From contig MU385718.1 of assembly GCA_022497155.1 (NCBI GenBank), positions 682,001-746,000 of the forward strand: a stretch of DNA of 64,000 nucleotides, in the 5' to 3' direction. The stretch comes from Whalleya microplaca. Lineage: Eukaryota > Ascomycota > Sordariomycetes > Xylariales > Xylariaceae. The position numbers were made by a program, and so were the translations under genes. Numbering within the stretch: the stretch's first letter is position 1; each line of letters starts with the position of its first letter. Positions 33,862 through 45,678 of this stretch are shown here, piece after piece. The notes beneath the pieces were generated by a model. That model saw only the letters and a list, made by a program, of their open reading frames with translations. It searched no databases and was not told the DNA's origin.

Positions 33862-35633
33862 TTAAGACGTGGTGATGTACATGCCAATGGGGCAAGGGTT
33901 CCAGTCCTGGAAGTATCGGAAGCTGGTATCACCGCCGGATGCGCTGCTCAGTTCGTACGCAAGGCTGCTGCCGGCAGGGCATGAAAACGAGCTGATAGTG
34001 TATGCAATTCCGGGCGCAAGCGTGATTTGGTCGAAGGTCTCTGATGCAGTAGGGACAGTGTTGTACGTCAAAGTCGTGTTTACAGTGCCGCTCAATTCCG
34101 ATACAACGGCCGCGCCCGAACCACTGAAGGTGAAATCAGAGGTTTCCATGGTGCCCTTGTTAGGGAAGAGGAAGATGAGCGAGCAGGTCTTGCCGCTGTA
34201 AGATGTAGGGATATCGAAGTTGAACACAGTCGAGATTGTGGACGTAATTTCGCCGAAGTAGGATGTTCCATAAGCAGTATCTGCGTTGGCGCTGTCGACG
34301 GGGAGAATCAAATGGGGATATTGATAATCTCCCGAAAGAGTGCCTGGGCAGCTTCCATTGGGGAGCGCTGAGCTTGTTGTGCTGCTGGACTGTGTTGTGG
34401 CACCAGTCGTGGTTGAAGCTATACTAGTTGGATAGCCGGGTACACTTATCTGGCTCGACTGTCCAGGATAAGTCGATACACTATAACCCCCAGTTGCGGT
34501 AGATACACGAGTAGTTATTGTCGTGCTGACAGTGGTAGCTGACTGTTTAGGGTAAGTCGAAGTGCCGGGGATTGAAACCACAGTGGATTGGCTAGGGACA
34601 TATGTCCCCGGGATAGTTGAGCCTTTAGATACTTGAATGCTACTGTATGTAGCTGGAGGAGCAGAAGAAGTGGATGGTAAAGGGGCCGTTTCTGTGCCTG
34701 GAACACTGGTTGACTGGCCGGGTGCAGTTGTACTAGCCGTATAACCTGGGGTTGTTGCTGTAGTCTCAACAGAGGGGGTTACAGTGGGATATTGCTCAGT
34801 TTCAGTTCCCGTCTCACCAGTAGGTACAGTCCCTGGGATTCCTGGTGTCGATGAAATCTCAGGAATACCCGGAACACCACTAGAAGGCAGACTGCATTCA
34901 GTATACGAGTTCGAGATAGTCACATATACCGTAGTTGTCTCAGGAACACACGAACCACCTTCGTAGCCAGTTGTGCCTGATTAGGTGAGTCAGCATGATG
35001 ATATTTGGTCTACAAAGTAGTTGAAAAATTACCTTGAGAGATACTAGGTGCGCTAGTACTAGAGAGCTCAGGAGCAGTTGTAGCAGACTCTACAGGGTAT
35101 GTTGTGCTGACTTGAGAAGTAACGGTTTCTGATGTGGCTGGATAAGTAGTGACACTGACGGCCGATGAGGAACTTTGGTTGCAACTGGAAGAAGTTTGGC
35201 ATCCGCTCGCCGTTAAGGTGATCTCGCCACAGTTGGATCCTTCAGGCTGAAGATAGATCATCGAGACACCAGCCTCGCTAGTAGCACATTGATAGAATGT
35301 GGTCTGGCCATTATATGAGATGCCTCCGTTGCAATCGATTGAGAATCCTTCCTCTGGAATTTGGCCAACATCACATTGAAGTACAGTGGCTGGTGGAGTC
35401 CACCAACAACCGCGATCCTGAGAATCTGTGATGGCACTTCCATCGATGACAAAGTTAGATGATGTCACCCCAGTTCCGGCAATGCCAGCTTTAGTTTGGC
35501 CACTTTCGTACTGGCCTACAGAACCAGTGATTGAGCCGAATGTTGAAATCGTGAAGCCACATGTGCTCCGTCGTGTAGTAAGAGCATGAGCGCCGCTTAC
35601 GACAGAGGATAGGATAATTGGTTTGAGCAACAT
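33862..35633 (-). CDS. Ser/Thr-rich secreted protein with But2 C-terminal domain
   Basis: Exons (minus) 35633-35033 and 34976-33862 give 571 aa. A signal peptide (MLLKPIILSSVVSGAHA) leads into a Cys-containing N-terminal domain of about 140 residues (CGFTISTFGSITG, GCWWTPPATVLQCD, SIDCNGGISYNG). The middle (about 165-385) is a Ser/Thr/Pro-rich, probably O-mannosylated stalk with repeated TTPG/STYPGQS-like words. The C-terminal 180 residues carry the But2 domain: CPGTLSGDYQYPHLILPVDS, then SLIFLFPNK, SFSCPAGSSLAYEL, FRYFQDWNPCPIGMYITT. Such proteins are wall-associated in filamentous fungi; the But2 name derives from a fission-yeast ubiquitin-fold partner, but the secreted forms have no known biochemical role. 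No GPI signal was seen at the C-terminus. Confidence 0.88.
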
Positions 35634-38600
35634 ATTGGGCTATGTTCTTCTTGAATTAAACAATAAATATCTCTTGCGGATATGAAAGTGACCAAGAATA
35701 TGAAACTAGTTCCCAAGCCAGATAACCTAAGACAAAGGTGTAGAGTGGGAGACTGAGAAGACAAGGAAATAACTGTTACCTTATACTTGAACGACTCGAC
35801 GCAAAACTTGCTACGGAAAAACGTACGGTCCAATTTTGAGAATAGCGTAACGGAACGGACGTCATGAGTCCATAGGTCTTGTCAGTCAAGCTAAAGTCTA
35901 CTGTCCCAAAAGAAACTTGGTTTGGGTTGCTTGGTAAACCAACTAAGGAGTCACACGTACACTTGCAGAGGCTGAGGCATTCGTACCTGACATAGCCTAG
36001 GAAGTTGCCAGTTGGTGTGGATCTCAATTGTATACTGTCCGAATTACAGTGCTAGACTTCCAATAGTCTTGCATTCTGTGTAGCCCCAATTGGAAAGGTT
36101 AGGAGTAATGTCTGTGGAGGGCTTGAAGTACGTATGTAGTCGAGTTTCCCTTAGCTAATGTTGCGATTGAAACTGACGCAATCAAGTTGTGAACGTGATA
36201 TTTGGGTTATGTAAGACTCGTATCCCAATATAGTAAGACTATGTGCGCAAATGGTTAACTGAGTTGTACAAATCTCACTTCTTCGCCAATGCTTTGAGTG
36301 TTCATCAATCTTCTCAGTTAAATAGCCTCTTATAGTAACCCATAAAGACGCTCATACGAACCTTAGGGAAGCTATATGGGACATCTAGTTGCTCGAGGTT
36401 ATACCTAAGTATGTAGATAATAGCTATTGTAAACTTTTTGTGGGAAATACGTTACGGGGAGGAGACCTACACCTAACACTCCTCCAATCCTAGTATGTTT
36501 GCAAGACCTCCACATGGAGGAAGCTAGAATCTAGCTTCTGGTACTTCATTGAATCCGCTCAAATGGATGTTTCTGGAATCGAATTTTTGTTCATATTGGT
36601 TTCGTCAGTCGGTTGCACCCAGAACATTGGAGGGGGAGGGGTGGTGGATAAGTCTCGATTCACGATACTACTTAGACAACAATGATACTATGGGACGAGA
36701 TCTCGGCTACCTCGGTTGACCCCTGAAGTATGGATTCCTGGATCGTGATCTTGACCTAGTTAGGCCTACTGTATCGAAAATATTTTATAAAAGAAGCTAT
36801 ATCAGCTAAGCTATCCACAATACTAAGCATGGCACCGCCTTAAACGTGGAGATCTACCGAGCCAGCCGAGCGAATCGGTTTTTTCTTTCTATTTAAAGCT
36901 CAATTTGACTGTTGTGAACGCACGATTCCCAGCTCACAATTCGCCTTAATGGATCTTCATGACGTGTGCCTGGTGTGTTGACCAACACGTAAAGCGATGA
37001 TCAATTGCAGGCTAACCCATAAAGAGCTCTATTTAGCTAATTAATATTCCGAATCTTTGTTCGGCTCGGGAAACAGAACTTTGCGACTCTCCCCATCGGA
37101 AGATGAATCGTTGCAAGTATCCGATATTTCATTTTCTCGTCTAATATTCAAGTCTCACAAGGTAACACTTCTTTTTGAATTGGACCTGAGCTTACTAAGT
37201 ACGCATACTTCTTGCGATGGTTTAAAAGGCCTGAAATCGGGAATAGATAGTTACCAGCCCGTATTGACAAGGCGTTCCGCTGGCATTCAATCCACTATAT
37301 TCACGAGAATCTTACGTACGTAGCTACGAGCTAAGCACACAAAAACGCTTATTTCCCCACTATAGTACCCACAACCGGGGTTTAGAAGCTTCTTGCAACC
37401 TCTCAGATCTATCTCTACTGCTCTCTACTGCAGCCATTCGTGTCAAGCTGGAGATTACGCGTAATGCCATGTGTGTACTCGTCGCCTGCCATATCTACAG
37501 CTTCTCACAGCTGATTACTCCCACGAAAGGCGATTGTTTTTATGTCCAGCGAAAAATTTCGTGTGGTTAGCCATTTAGAAAGCAGAGTCGATGATAAATA
37601 CCATTCATTATTATATGTATTTGTCGTGGTTGCGATTTTTGTTGATATTCGCATTCAATGATACACATCTCAATGCTCGATTATAATCAATTCAATTTTC
37701 TGTCACCCTTATGGTGTATGCAATTGTTATACAAGTACTGCTATGATCTCAGATGGTTTGTCAGATTGAAGTAAGTTGTATTTAGGTTTGGTGTTTCACC
37801 ATCATTAGTTCTGGAGATCCTGTTATTCAATAGACAACTTTCGAACTAATGTTCTACCGTACACCGGATGCCCTAAGACCTACTAGCGGGTCTATAACTC
37901 TTACCTCTATCGTGACACGACTGCTGGTGAGCTTTTGATGTAAAAGTTTATTACCTATCAATAGAACGAAGAGGAAGCCAAGCTCCAGGCAACTGGACGA
38001 TGGTGGAACTTTCAATATATATATATATATACTTGGCTCTAACATAAATATTGACAAACCTCGTTGACTTCAATAAGTTTCATTATCACAGTGCTATGTT
38101 AAAATATTGGGGACTTTATCTTGAGCTCTATTCTTGACTTCACAAAGTGTCCTACAAGCCTTTAGGATATTGCTGTTCTGGACAGCATTCTAGACATGAT
38201 TAGCTATGTAAAGAGTTCAATAAATTCATTCTATTTAATTTCTACATGGTGTTTTGTGTTCTGTTTCTGTAACCAAATTTTGACTAAGTCTTATCTGATG
38301 CAATATTTGTGTTATAGCGTAGTTCTAGCTCATTCCCGATACAAGTGCCATCCACTAGATACCACAGATGAACACGCTTTGGCATGACCCGCCTAGCATT
38401 AGACATAAAATCAGATATATATGATAGGTAGTTCAAGATATGATTATTCGCAAAATCATTGCAGCATATTTGTAAGGTAGCAGTCAATAGTATACTTATT
38501 ATTGTTCAAATTAAACAAAACATATACCATAGATAGAAGGAAAGTATTTTTTGTGAAGAGAGCAATAATGTGGTTTGATTGTCCTATACCAATATCTCCG

Positions 38601-40240
38601 GGGTTGCTGCTCCTACTACTGTGTTACTGAGTATTCATATACCAAAGTGAGAGGCTGATATTCCTGAAGTCCCTGTTTACAAGAGACTTCACTTTGATGG
38701 AGTAGTTCTCGGACGATAGGGCAATTGGAGAGTAGATAATGTCATGCCTATGGAAAGACACATACCAACTTTAAAGACTTCTTAGGCTTCATCATGAGAA
38801 ATGACTCCGCCGTCAGCTTAAAACCCCGGCTCTACTATAGGCAGTAGTTATTTTGGAATTGCTACATAAAAGCTAAAAGCATTTTGGCTTGTTGCGTAAT
38901 GGACCGAAGGGAGCTCCTCCAAATGATTGTGTTCGACCAACTTTGCAATCAGAGACATTGACTTAATCACAAGGCGCCGATGCCTTGCCTGTAATACTGA
39001 ATCCAGCTGTCTATGGATTCACATATCCACTAACGTCGTTGCGACTTTGCTGTTTGGGTCCGCAGTTCACATGGCATTTGTTACTCAGGGGCACTAACAC
39101 CAAGGGTGGTTGGGTAACATACCACACCACCTCATCCTATGGTTGTTAGACCTTTTCTGTAGTTTGCATGGCCTTAGTCCTATCACACTAGATTACTAAA
39201 ATCGCCCTTTAGGTGACTCGAGGGAGATTCTGGAGTCTAAGACAAATTCTGCAGATCGTGTGAGCGAATGCCATTGTATTCACACACACAATATCACATA
39301 GACTATAGACAGCGTAATAGCTGCGTGTCATTTTAGAATTACAAAGATGGGGTGTTCACAAATCATCTTCTTCCTCTTAGCGAACTGACTGGACATTACT
39401 TCTCGTGACCTCACACTGACAGGATTCATGCTAGACTGCCTGACCCGATGGCATATTCGACATGGTTTCTATATCTCGAGTAGATTCGGGTATCTTCTAA
39501 ACTTGATTATTTTTGAAAACACAAAGATCATCTGGTATTCCCCTCGACTTGTCATTCGTTACTTCTGCAGATTCTAGGCACTGTTGTGTAGCACCTTCGG
39601 CATTTTCTCCTGTTCGTCATCTATATAGCCATCGATATTCCAACTTTGCCGTTTGGACCTTCGAAATCCCACTTCTCGGTGCGACAATTGTCGACAAGTC
39701 AATGTTCTAACCCACAGCATATAGTCACACTTGCCTCGTCAGCTATTCTGCTCGAGTAACGCAGAGATTCAATACACTATGCCATGATGACCCCGGGGTC
39801 GTACATATCAGCAACACAAGACGATGTATCGGCTCTCGACTTATCGTGGGGTGTTGTAAGGGGCTGGCTAGACATGGAGCGGACTAGTGTCTGAGACATC
39901 TTGTACGAAGAAGGGTGTATCGGGCCTTTGCGGAGAAGCTTAGATGCTTCGTAGCGAGACATTGTGGCTAGAAGATCACCCTTATAGGAAGACATATTAT
40001 CTACTTCGGAATGTATTGCTATAACATCGCCAAGCCGTAGATTTCATTGTCTTACACAAACTCTATCGGCATATATCGATCTACAACTTCGTCATCACCT
40101 GGCTTCGGCTCATCTTTTGTTCCCTGGACTTAAAGTTTCCTTGGCATGTCCATCCTGGTCTCCCCAGTAGACGACAAGCAAACCTTCTGCTAGGACCTGT
40201 TGATAACCAACTATTTCGTTGTCCGATCACATTGTTCACG
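35634..40240. other. 4.6-kb gene-free AT-rich desert
   Basis: Many short frames are broken by stops on both strands and none has a recognisable family. An (AT)n microsatellite lies at 38017-38032. No terminal repeats, reverse transcriptase or transposase motifs were recognised. A lineage-specific gene with short exons could be missed here. Confidence 0.5.
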
Positions 40241-42190
40241 ATGCCTACTCTAGATGTCAGCGACTTGAATATTGTGGTCTCTGTGTGTGGTAGGTATATA
40301 AAATAACCGGATTTACTGTCGAGAAGCTGTTAATTAACTTATTATAGGCATTTTTGCCGTGTGTTATGGCTTGATATCAGTCAAGCTCAAGAGTGTATGG
40401 TTCTTGGGAGAAGCTTGTCAGCAGTCCTTTCACCCTTTCCAGTTCTTGATTGCTAACTTTCTGATAGTGCCAGCTGTGTTTATTGGCATAGTATTAGGAC
40501 CTATCGCGGCAAATTTCCTAGATGCCAAGCGATGGGGTTCAGCCACTCCCGACCAGCAAGATGCAATAACTCTTGGCGTGATGCGTGTGATGATAGGTAT
40601 TCAACTGTGAGTCTGATCTGAGGTATTCGCGGATGAGAAAAGAATGAGATGTTGTTAGATCGCTCTAGCTAACTGTCAGGGTTTGGTACTTATAGGGTTA
40701 TCGCTGGATATCAATTACCTGCTAGGTACCTGCAATTGCGGTTCAAAGAAATGATTGTCTGTCTCGTACCTATCATGACTCTAATGTGGTTGGCAACCTC
40801 TGTCTGTGTACTTGCGACGATTCCAAAAATATCGTTGCTTGCAACACTAGTCATCGGGGCGTGTGTTACATCCACAGACCCCATTCTGTCACAAGCTGTT
40901 GCCAAGGGGCAGTTCGCCGACAAATACGTTGCTCGACCTCTCCGAGAAGTTATTTCTGCTGAAGCGGGTGCGAATGATGGCTTTGCATCTCCTTTTCTTA
41001 TGCTTGGTGTGAACCTTTTGCGCCTTACAGAGCATCATCAAGAAACCCTGTCCAAACGCAATGGCAGAGGCGTAGGTGATTATACCACTGATGTCGGCAT
41101 TGCCTTAGGCAACTGGGCGATCGAAACCCTCCTTTACATTGTCGTGCTAGCTATCGCCTATGGCGCCGTCAGTGGATATTGTGCTAGGATAGCTGTCAAA
41201 TTCTCCCTCTCTCGAAGATGGGTTGACTCGGAGAGTTATCTGTTATTCCCCACAGCATTGGGTGTAAGTGTTCTTTGAGTCAACTCGTATCAAATCGAGG
41301 TTAGGAATCAGCTAACGAGCCTTGGACAGCTGTTCATTGTCGGTACATGCGGAGCCCTCGGCACCAGTGATCTTCTCGCTTGTTTTGTTGCCGGATGCGC
41401 GTTGAATTGGGACGGGCAATTCCTCGCAGAGACAGAGCGTCGTCACGATGAAGTGAACTCGTGTATTGACGTGTTGCTCAACTTTGGTGGCTTCATGTAC
41501 ATCGGAACTGTTCTGCCTTGGCAGGAGTTCTATCAACCTGACACCACAGGCATTACCTATCCCCGCTTAATCGGCCTAGGTCTTCTTGTTCTCTTCTTCC
41601 GTCGAATACCTGCACTTCTAATCACATATAAGATGATGCCAGCAGTGGTGAAGAATTGGAAGGAAGCCGTGTTTATGGGCTACTTTGGTCCCATAGGCGT
41701 TGGGGCGGTATATTATCTCCAGCACACCCGCCTCCTGTTCCCCAAGGGCCCCGAAGCCACTAAAGGAGAACGTGAGTTACTCGACGCATTATGTCCAGGT
41801 TTGTCAAGGTTTCCTGTAATATTAATGATTATCCGCTGACTTATCTCCCCGCTAGTGGTTTACTTCCTTGTGCTCTTCTCGATTATAGTTCACGGCCTTT
41901 CGATTCCGGTTCTGAGTACCATTTACAAATTCAGCGGTGTAAAGACGATTACCGATGATGCCGTAGAAATAAGGAGGAGAAGCCAATACATGGCGCCCCC
42001 GGCTAATGCGTTTAAAGGAGATTCGGATACATTCATCGTCTACAACCGGTTCTTCCGCCCAATTGCTGCAAGCCTCGCTACCCTCCCAATCGTTCGTGCT
42101 CGCAGTTGGGACGATAATAGTAGTGTATCAACAGAGGTAGAAGAGAAGAAAAGGAGCCAACTGGTCAAGTTTCGACAAGATCAAAAGTAG
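40241..42190 (+). CDS. Na+(K+)/H+ antiporter, Nha1/Sod2 type
   Basis: Exons 40241-40289, 40348-40606, 40696-41263, 41330-41798 and 41856-42190 give about 559 aa. This is a plasma-membrane exchanger that exports alkali cations for protons. Around 12 membrane segments are visible. Family marks include GIVLGPIAANFLDA, RVMIGIQLVIAGYQLPARYL, the ion-site strand TSTDPILSQAVAKGQFA, the paired Asp of EAGANDGFASPFLML, and CFVAGCALNWDGQF. The C-terminal cytosolic tail is only about 80 residues (VRARSWDDNSSVS, then KKRSQLVKF), far shorter than the several-hundred-residue tail of budding-yeast Nha1 and closer to fission-yeast sod2. All introns have GT/AG ends and the joints agree with the protein family. 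Confidence 0.92.
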
Positions 42191-42550
42191 TGGATTTCGT
42201 GATACCAGAACACCGGCACGATTGCTTGTTAAGGACAAAAAGAGGCGTTATGGAGGATACCCCGGTGGAGGAAAATTTATATTAGTTCATTAGGATTTAT
42301 ATCTGAATGAAATATCAGAATCACTGCGATATCAAGGCATGATGTAGGGGTGTGCTAAAGTTCAACACAAGACATTATAAGCTGAAGCGGATATTTCTTG
42401 TCCGTATCTTATTGATTAGTAATATCTGAAAGTCATTTATTCATGGTAATGAATCTTGGTATATGTGCTTGATAAGATGCAGGATATAATCGGCATGTAT
42501 GACTGACCTGTGGACTCACAATCCCACAAGCACACATATCCTCAAGGCCA
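42191..42550. other. Intergenic before MITE
   Basis: 3' region of the antiporter; nothing further seen. Confidence 0.4.
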
Positions 42551-42558
42551 CCAAGCGA
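42551..42558. repeat. 8-bp target-site duplication, left
   Basis: CCAAGCGA directly precedes the left terminal repeat and recurs at 42934-42941. Confidence 0.85.
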
Positions 42559-42933
42559 CAGCGGTCCCATCAAATCAACTAATTATTTGATTTGATTTAA
42601 TTTGATTCAAGGGCGTTATTTTCGTATTTGATTCAAATCAAATACAACCTGATTATTTGATTTGATTCCCTTGATTCCTTCAAATATTTTCGAGTTCATT
42701 CTTTTTTGATATAAGTCAGCTAGAAAGACAAGATATCTTAACCCTGGTCGAGCACGGACCACTATAGTGTCCGTGAACCTTTAAGGACATTCAAGGGGCA
42801 TTTTTCATAATTACTAATCAAATCAAATCGGAAATATCGTCAAATCAAACGGGAATAGTAATTATTTGGTTTGATTTGATGCAAATCAAATATTAGTGGT
42901 TATTTGGTTTGATTTGGTTTGATGGGACCGCTG
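42559..42933. mobile_element. Non-autonomous hAT-type MITE (375 bp)
   Basis: The element starts CAGCGGTCCCATCAAA and ends with its inverse, TTTGATGGGACCGCTG, a perfect 16-base terminal inverted repeat. It is flanked by identical 8-base duplications (CCAAGCGA), the hAT superfamily signature. Inside each end are many copies of ATTTGATTTG or its complement, which may be transposase-binding subterminal repeats. A near-perfect internal palindrome CACGGACCACTATAGTGTCCGTG is at 42753-42775. It has no coding capacity, so transposition would need a transposase made elsewhere. Intact TIRs and duplications suggest a fairly young insertion. Confidence 0.9.
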
Positions 42934-42941
42934 CCAAGCGA
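42934..42941. repeat. 8-bp target-site duplication, right
   Basis: Second copy of CCAAGCGA, directly after the right terminal repeat. Confidence 0.85.
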
Positions 42942-43650
42942 GTTGTGTCTGACTCAATCCTTTTTCTCCTTTTAGATAATAAGCGTCAAAGAGTTCAAGA
43001 TCGTCGTGCAATCCGCCATTTTGTCCGATCACCGACTCGTCGGAGATATTAACCCTCGATCGACGATCGTGTTGATTGGTAGGTCAGGTGGCTCATGCGG
43101 CGTCAGGTAATCCACATAAGATATAGGATTCGCAAAATAGGCCTAATGAAGAGCCTGAATGGTTTCGATAATGCAAAATTGATTTTATCTATACGATGTT
43201 TACATCCTAGTGTAATTGTTGAATGGATGTAAGATAAGTCACGACTAAAGATCATGACTATACTTACATCGATACGGTACATACGTATGCTAGTGGTGTA
43301 AAGTCCAGAATATAGAACAGCGACTACCAGAATTATAAAAGCTCTAGCCTTCTCATCATCGTTTCCTCCATTGAATGTAGTAGTGCGGCATGGTTAACGC
43401 TTAAGTCCTATTCGCGGCGCGAATGCCCACTCAAGCGGCTCCGACGCTTGCTCTATCCGAGTCCGAGTATTCCAGACTAGGGCTTCGTTGGCTAGCACCG
43501 ATAACTTAGGGGCAACTTACCTCGAATCCGAGCCCATGAACGCCGTGAGGAGGATAAATATTACAAATACATGTGTTTCCTTCTATTTATATCCAGCAGC
43601 GTCTACTATTTGTTCGCAGATAGTTCTAAATATTAATAAGTTGGCATGAA
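42942..43650. other. Intergenic
   Basis: Upstream region of the MDR gene. A palindromic CGATCGACGATCG lies near 43057-43069. No coding signal. Confidence 0.4.
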
Positions 43651-44861
43651 ATGGCCCTTCAAATGAGACACATTGTCCGAGGTCTCTCTAAATCAAGCAT
43701 TCTCTGTGCCTCCAAGACAGCGCAGTCACTAACATCCTCCCCGCGACAGCCAAAATCAATATTCCATCATTACCGATCCTTCGCAATGAATATCGCTCGC
43801 GTCACGTCCTGGGGTTCCCCACCGGAATACAGGTCCGGCCCAAGCCTCCCACCGCCATCGCCCAGCGAACTCCAGCTCAAGGTAGTGGCCGTCGGTGTAC
43901 CTCGACTAGTACAAGGCCGGGCGACCGGCACCCATTCCAGTGCCATGGGCGCATCGCTACCGTTCGATCCCAGCGTCGACGGCGTCGGTCTAGATGAGAC
44001 CACGGGCCACCTCTACTACATCGGCCCCACGTCGGCACCGCTCTTTGCCGAGCGCGCTAATGTGGACCGCAGCCGGCTCGTCAGGCTCAAGCCCGGAGCC
44101 GATCCCGTCGCCGTCGCGGCGCTCGTCAATCCCGTTGGGAGCAGTTGGATGGCGTTGCGGCGCCGGGCCCTCGGGGGCTGCGAGGGCAAAACTGTGCTCG
44201 TGCTCGGTGCTACGGGTGCGAGTGGGAGAGCCGCCGTCCACGTTGCTTGCTTGCTCGGTGCCGCGCGCATCGTGGGCGTGTCGCGCAATGCGGATAAGCT
44301 CGCGGCTGTCGAGGGACTGGACGAGCGTGTGCAGTTGCGCGATCCGCTTTTGTTGCCGAAGAGCGTCGGTCCCGTGCATATTGTGTTGGACTTCGTTGGG
44401 GGGCGTGCCGCGGTGGGAGTCATGCAATCGGCTGAGGTGAGTCCGCGGGGTGTTTTATCTCATCCACTTTGTAGTTTACTCCGGAATAGGGCCCCTGAGT
44501 TAGGTATCTAAAATACATTATAGTTGACTCCCGAAGACTACCTGGTGCAGTAATTGCTAATACTTGAGTCTAATAGGTGCCGCCCGGGGAGGATTTGCAG
44601 TATATATACGTCGGAGATCTTGCCGGCCAAAACGACATAGTGTTGCCCGCGCGCTTACTCAATATGAAGCCAGTTCGTATTGCCGGGTCTGGCATTGGGA
44701 GTTGGAGCAAGACAGATGTGGAAAAGGAGCTAGCCGAATTAGTGGCTGTTGCAACCAAATTGAAGAGACCTCATAATGTCTGGACTGCGTCACTTGCTGA
44801 TGTGCGGTCTGTCTGGGACACTGAGGATGCCAAGACGAAGCGGCTTGTTTTAGTACCGTAG
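43651..44861 (+). CDS. MDR-family zinc-free alcohol dehydrogenase / quinone oxidoreductase-like
   Basis: Exons 43651-44436 and 44577-44861 give about 356 aa. The Rossmann core is clear: GKTVLVLGATGASGRAAVHVA (NAD(P)-binding, G-A-T-G-A-S-G), RIVGVSRNADKLAA, and VHIVLDFVGG. No structural or catalytic zinc cysteines are present, as in quinone-oxidoreductase-like MDR members. The N-terminal 45 residues (RHIVRGLSKSSILCASKTAQ, then basic/Ser-rich) look like a mitochondrial presequence. A second ATG at 43786 (MNIARVTSWG) begins exactly where the enzyme domain starts, so a cytosolic form is possible. The substrate is unknown. A 140-base intron splits the coenzyme domain; GTGAGT donor and TAATAG acceptor. 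Confidence 0.85.
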
Positions 44862-45678
44862 TGGGCTGAAGCAAGAGGAATGCATGTTAAGATACGCCCT
44901 ATAGGGCTGAGTGGTGGTACGGGCCTACGTATGGCCGACCGCCTATACATGTATATAAGGTGGTTTCGCCACTTTCCTATAGCTTTACCTTGCACTAATC
45001 AAGTCACTATACTCCTCATTACTTTTACCATATTGACAATGCAGGATACTACTAGGGGTTATTGGGGGTTGTATACGTTTGTTTATAGATGGATCGCGCA
45101 CGTTCTTTTAATCGTGGAAGTCTCTGCGTATCAATGAGTTATTTAACGAGAGCTTAAGAAATACCTTTGGCTAAATTGAAGAAATTGAAGCACGAGATGC
45201 GTGAGATAGGGTAAGCAATCGTAAACTTATATCCCAGCTCTGAACGTATAGATCATTCCCCAAGGAAGGTTTGCCGCAGAATATCGTTTCAAGAAACGAA
45301 TACGCTACCTATTTCTCGGTGGCCAGATCTCAAAGTAGCCGACCCTCTACCGCTGAGAGCCTGCTACCATCCCATTGTGCAACCCAAATAGAGTTTTAAG
45401 CGACCCAAATAGATGCTCTATAGTGATACAATGTACACGTCACATGGGGCTTCAGGCTGTGTGTGAAGAAGAGTGACTAGAAGGCCTGTATTCCTCTAAA
45501 TGAAGCTATCTGCTGTGTGTGTTGTGTGTGTGATGGAGAGCTAAGCTCGAGTTGTACGTGGGAGGACGCCTCAAACCCTGTGGGATTTACAAGGGGTCCG
45601 ACCTCACAGGCCAGGAGACCTAACATCCTCCTACTTATACCCAACCTATCCAGAAGCACCAGGGTCCGAGACGGGCAT
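44862..45678. other. Intergenic with inverted repeat copy A
   Basis: Contains the repeat listed at 44886-45041. The remainder has a GTGTGT microsatellite near 45515-45530 and no gene. Confidence 0.45.
44886..45041 (+). repeat. Dispersed repeat, copy A
   Basis: About 155 bases starting GTTAAGATACGCCCTATAGG match, in inverted orientation, the segment 47304-47459. Shared words include ATACGCCC, ATAGGGCTGAG, ACGGGCCTACGTATGGCC and CTCATTACTTT. The copies have diverged, by eye roughly one difference in five to six bases. No coding function is evident. The source element is unknown. Confidence 0.75.

Noticed and set aside
35634..40240. Degenerate retrotransposon in the gene desert
   Set aside because: No LTR pair, reverse transcriptase, integrase or transposase motif was found; the idea rests on AT content only.
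42753..42775. Palindrome in the MITE as a transcription terminator or operator
   Set aside because: It lies inside a mobile element with intact TIRs and is better explained as part of the element.
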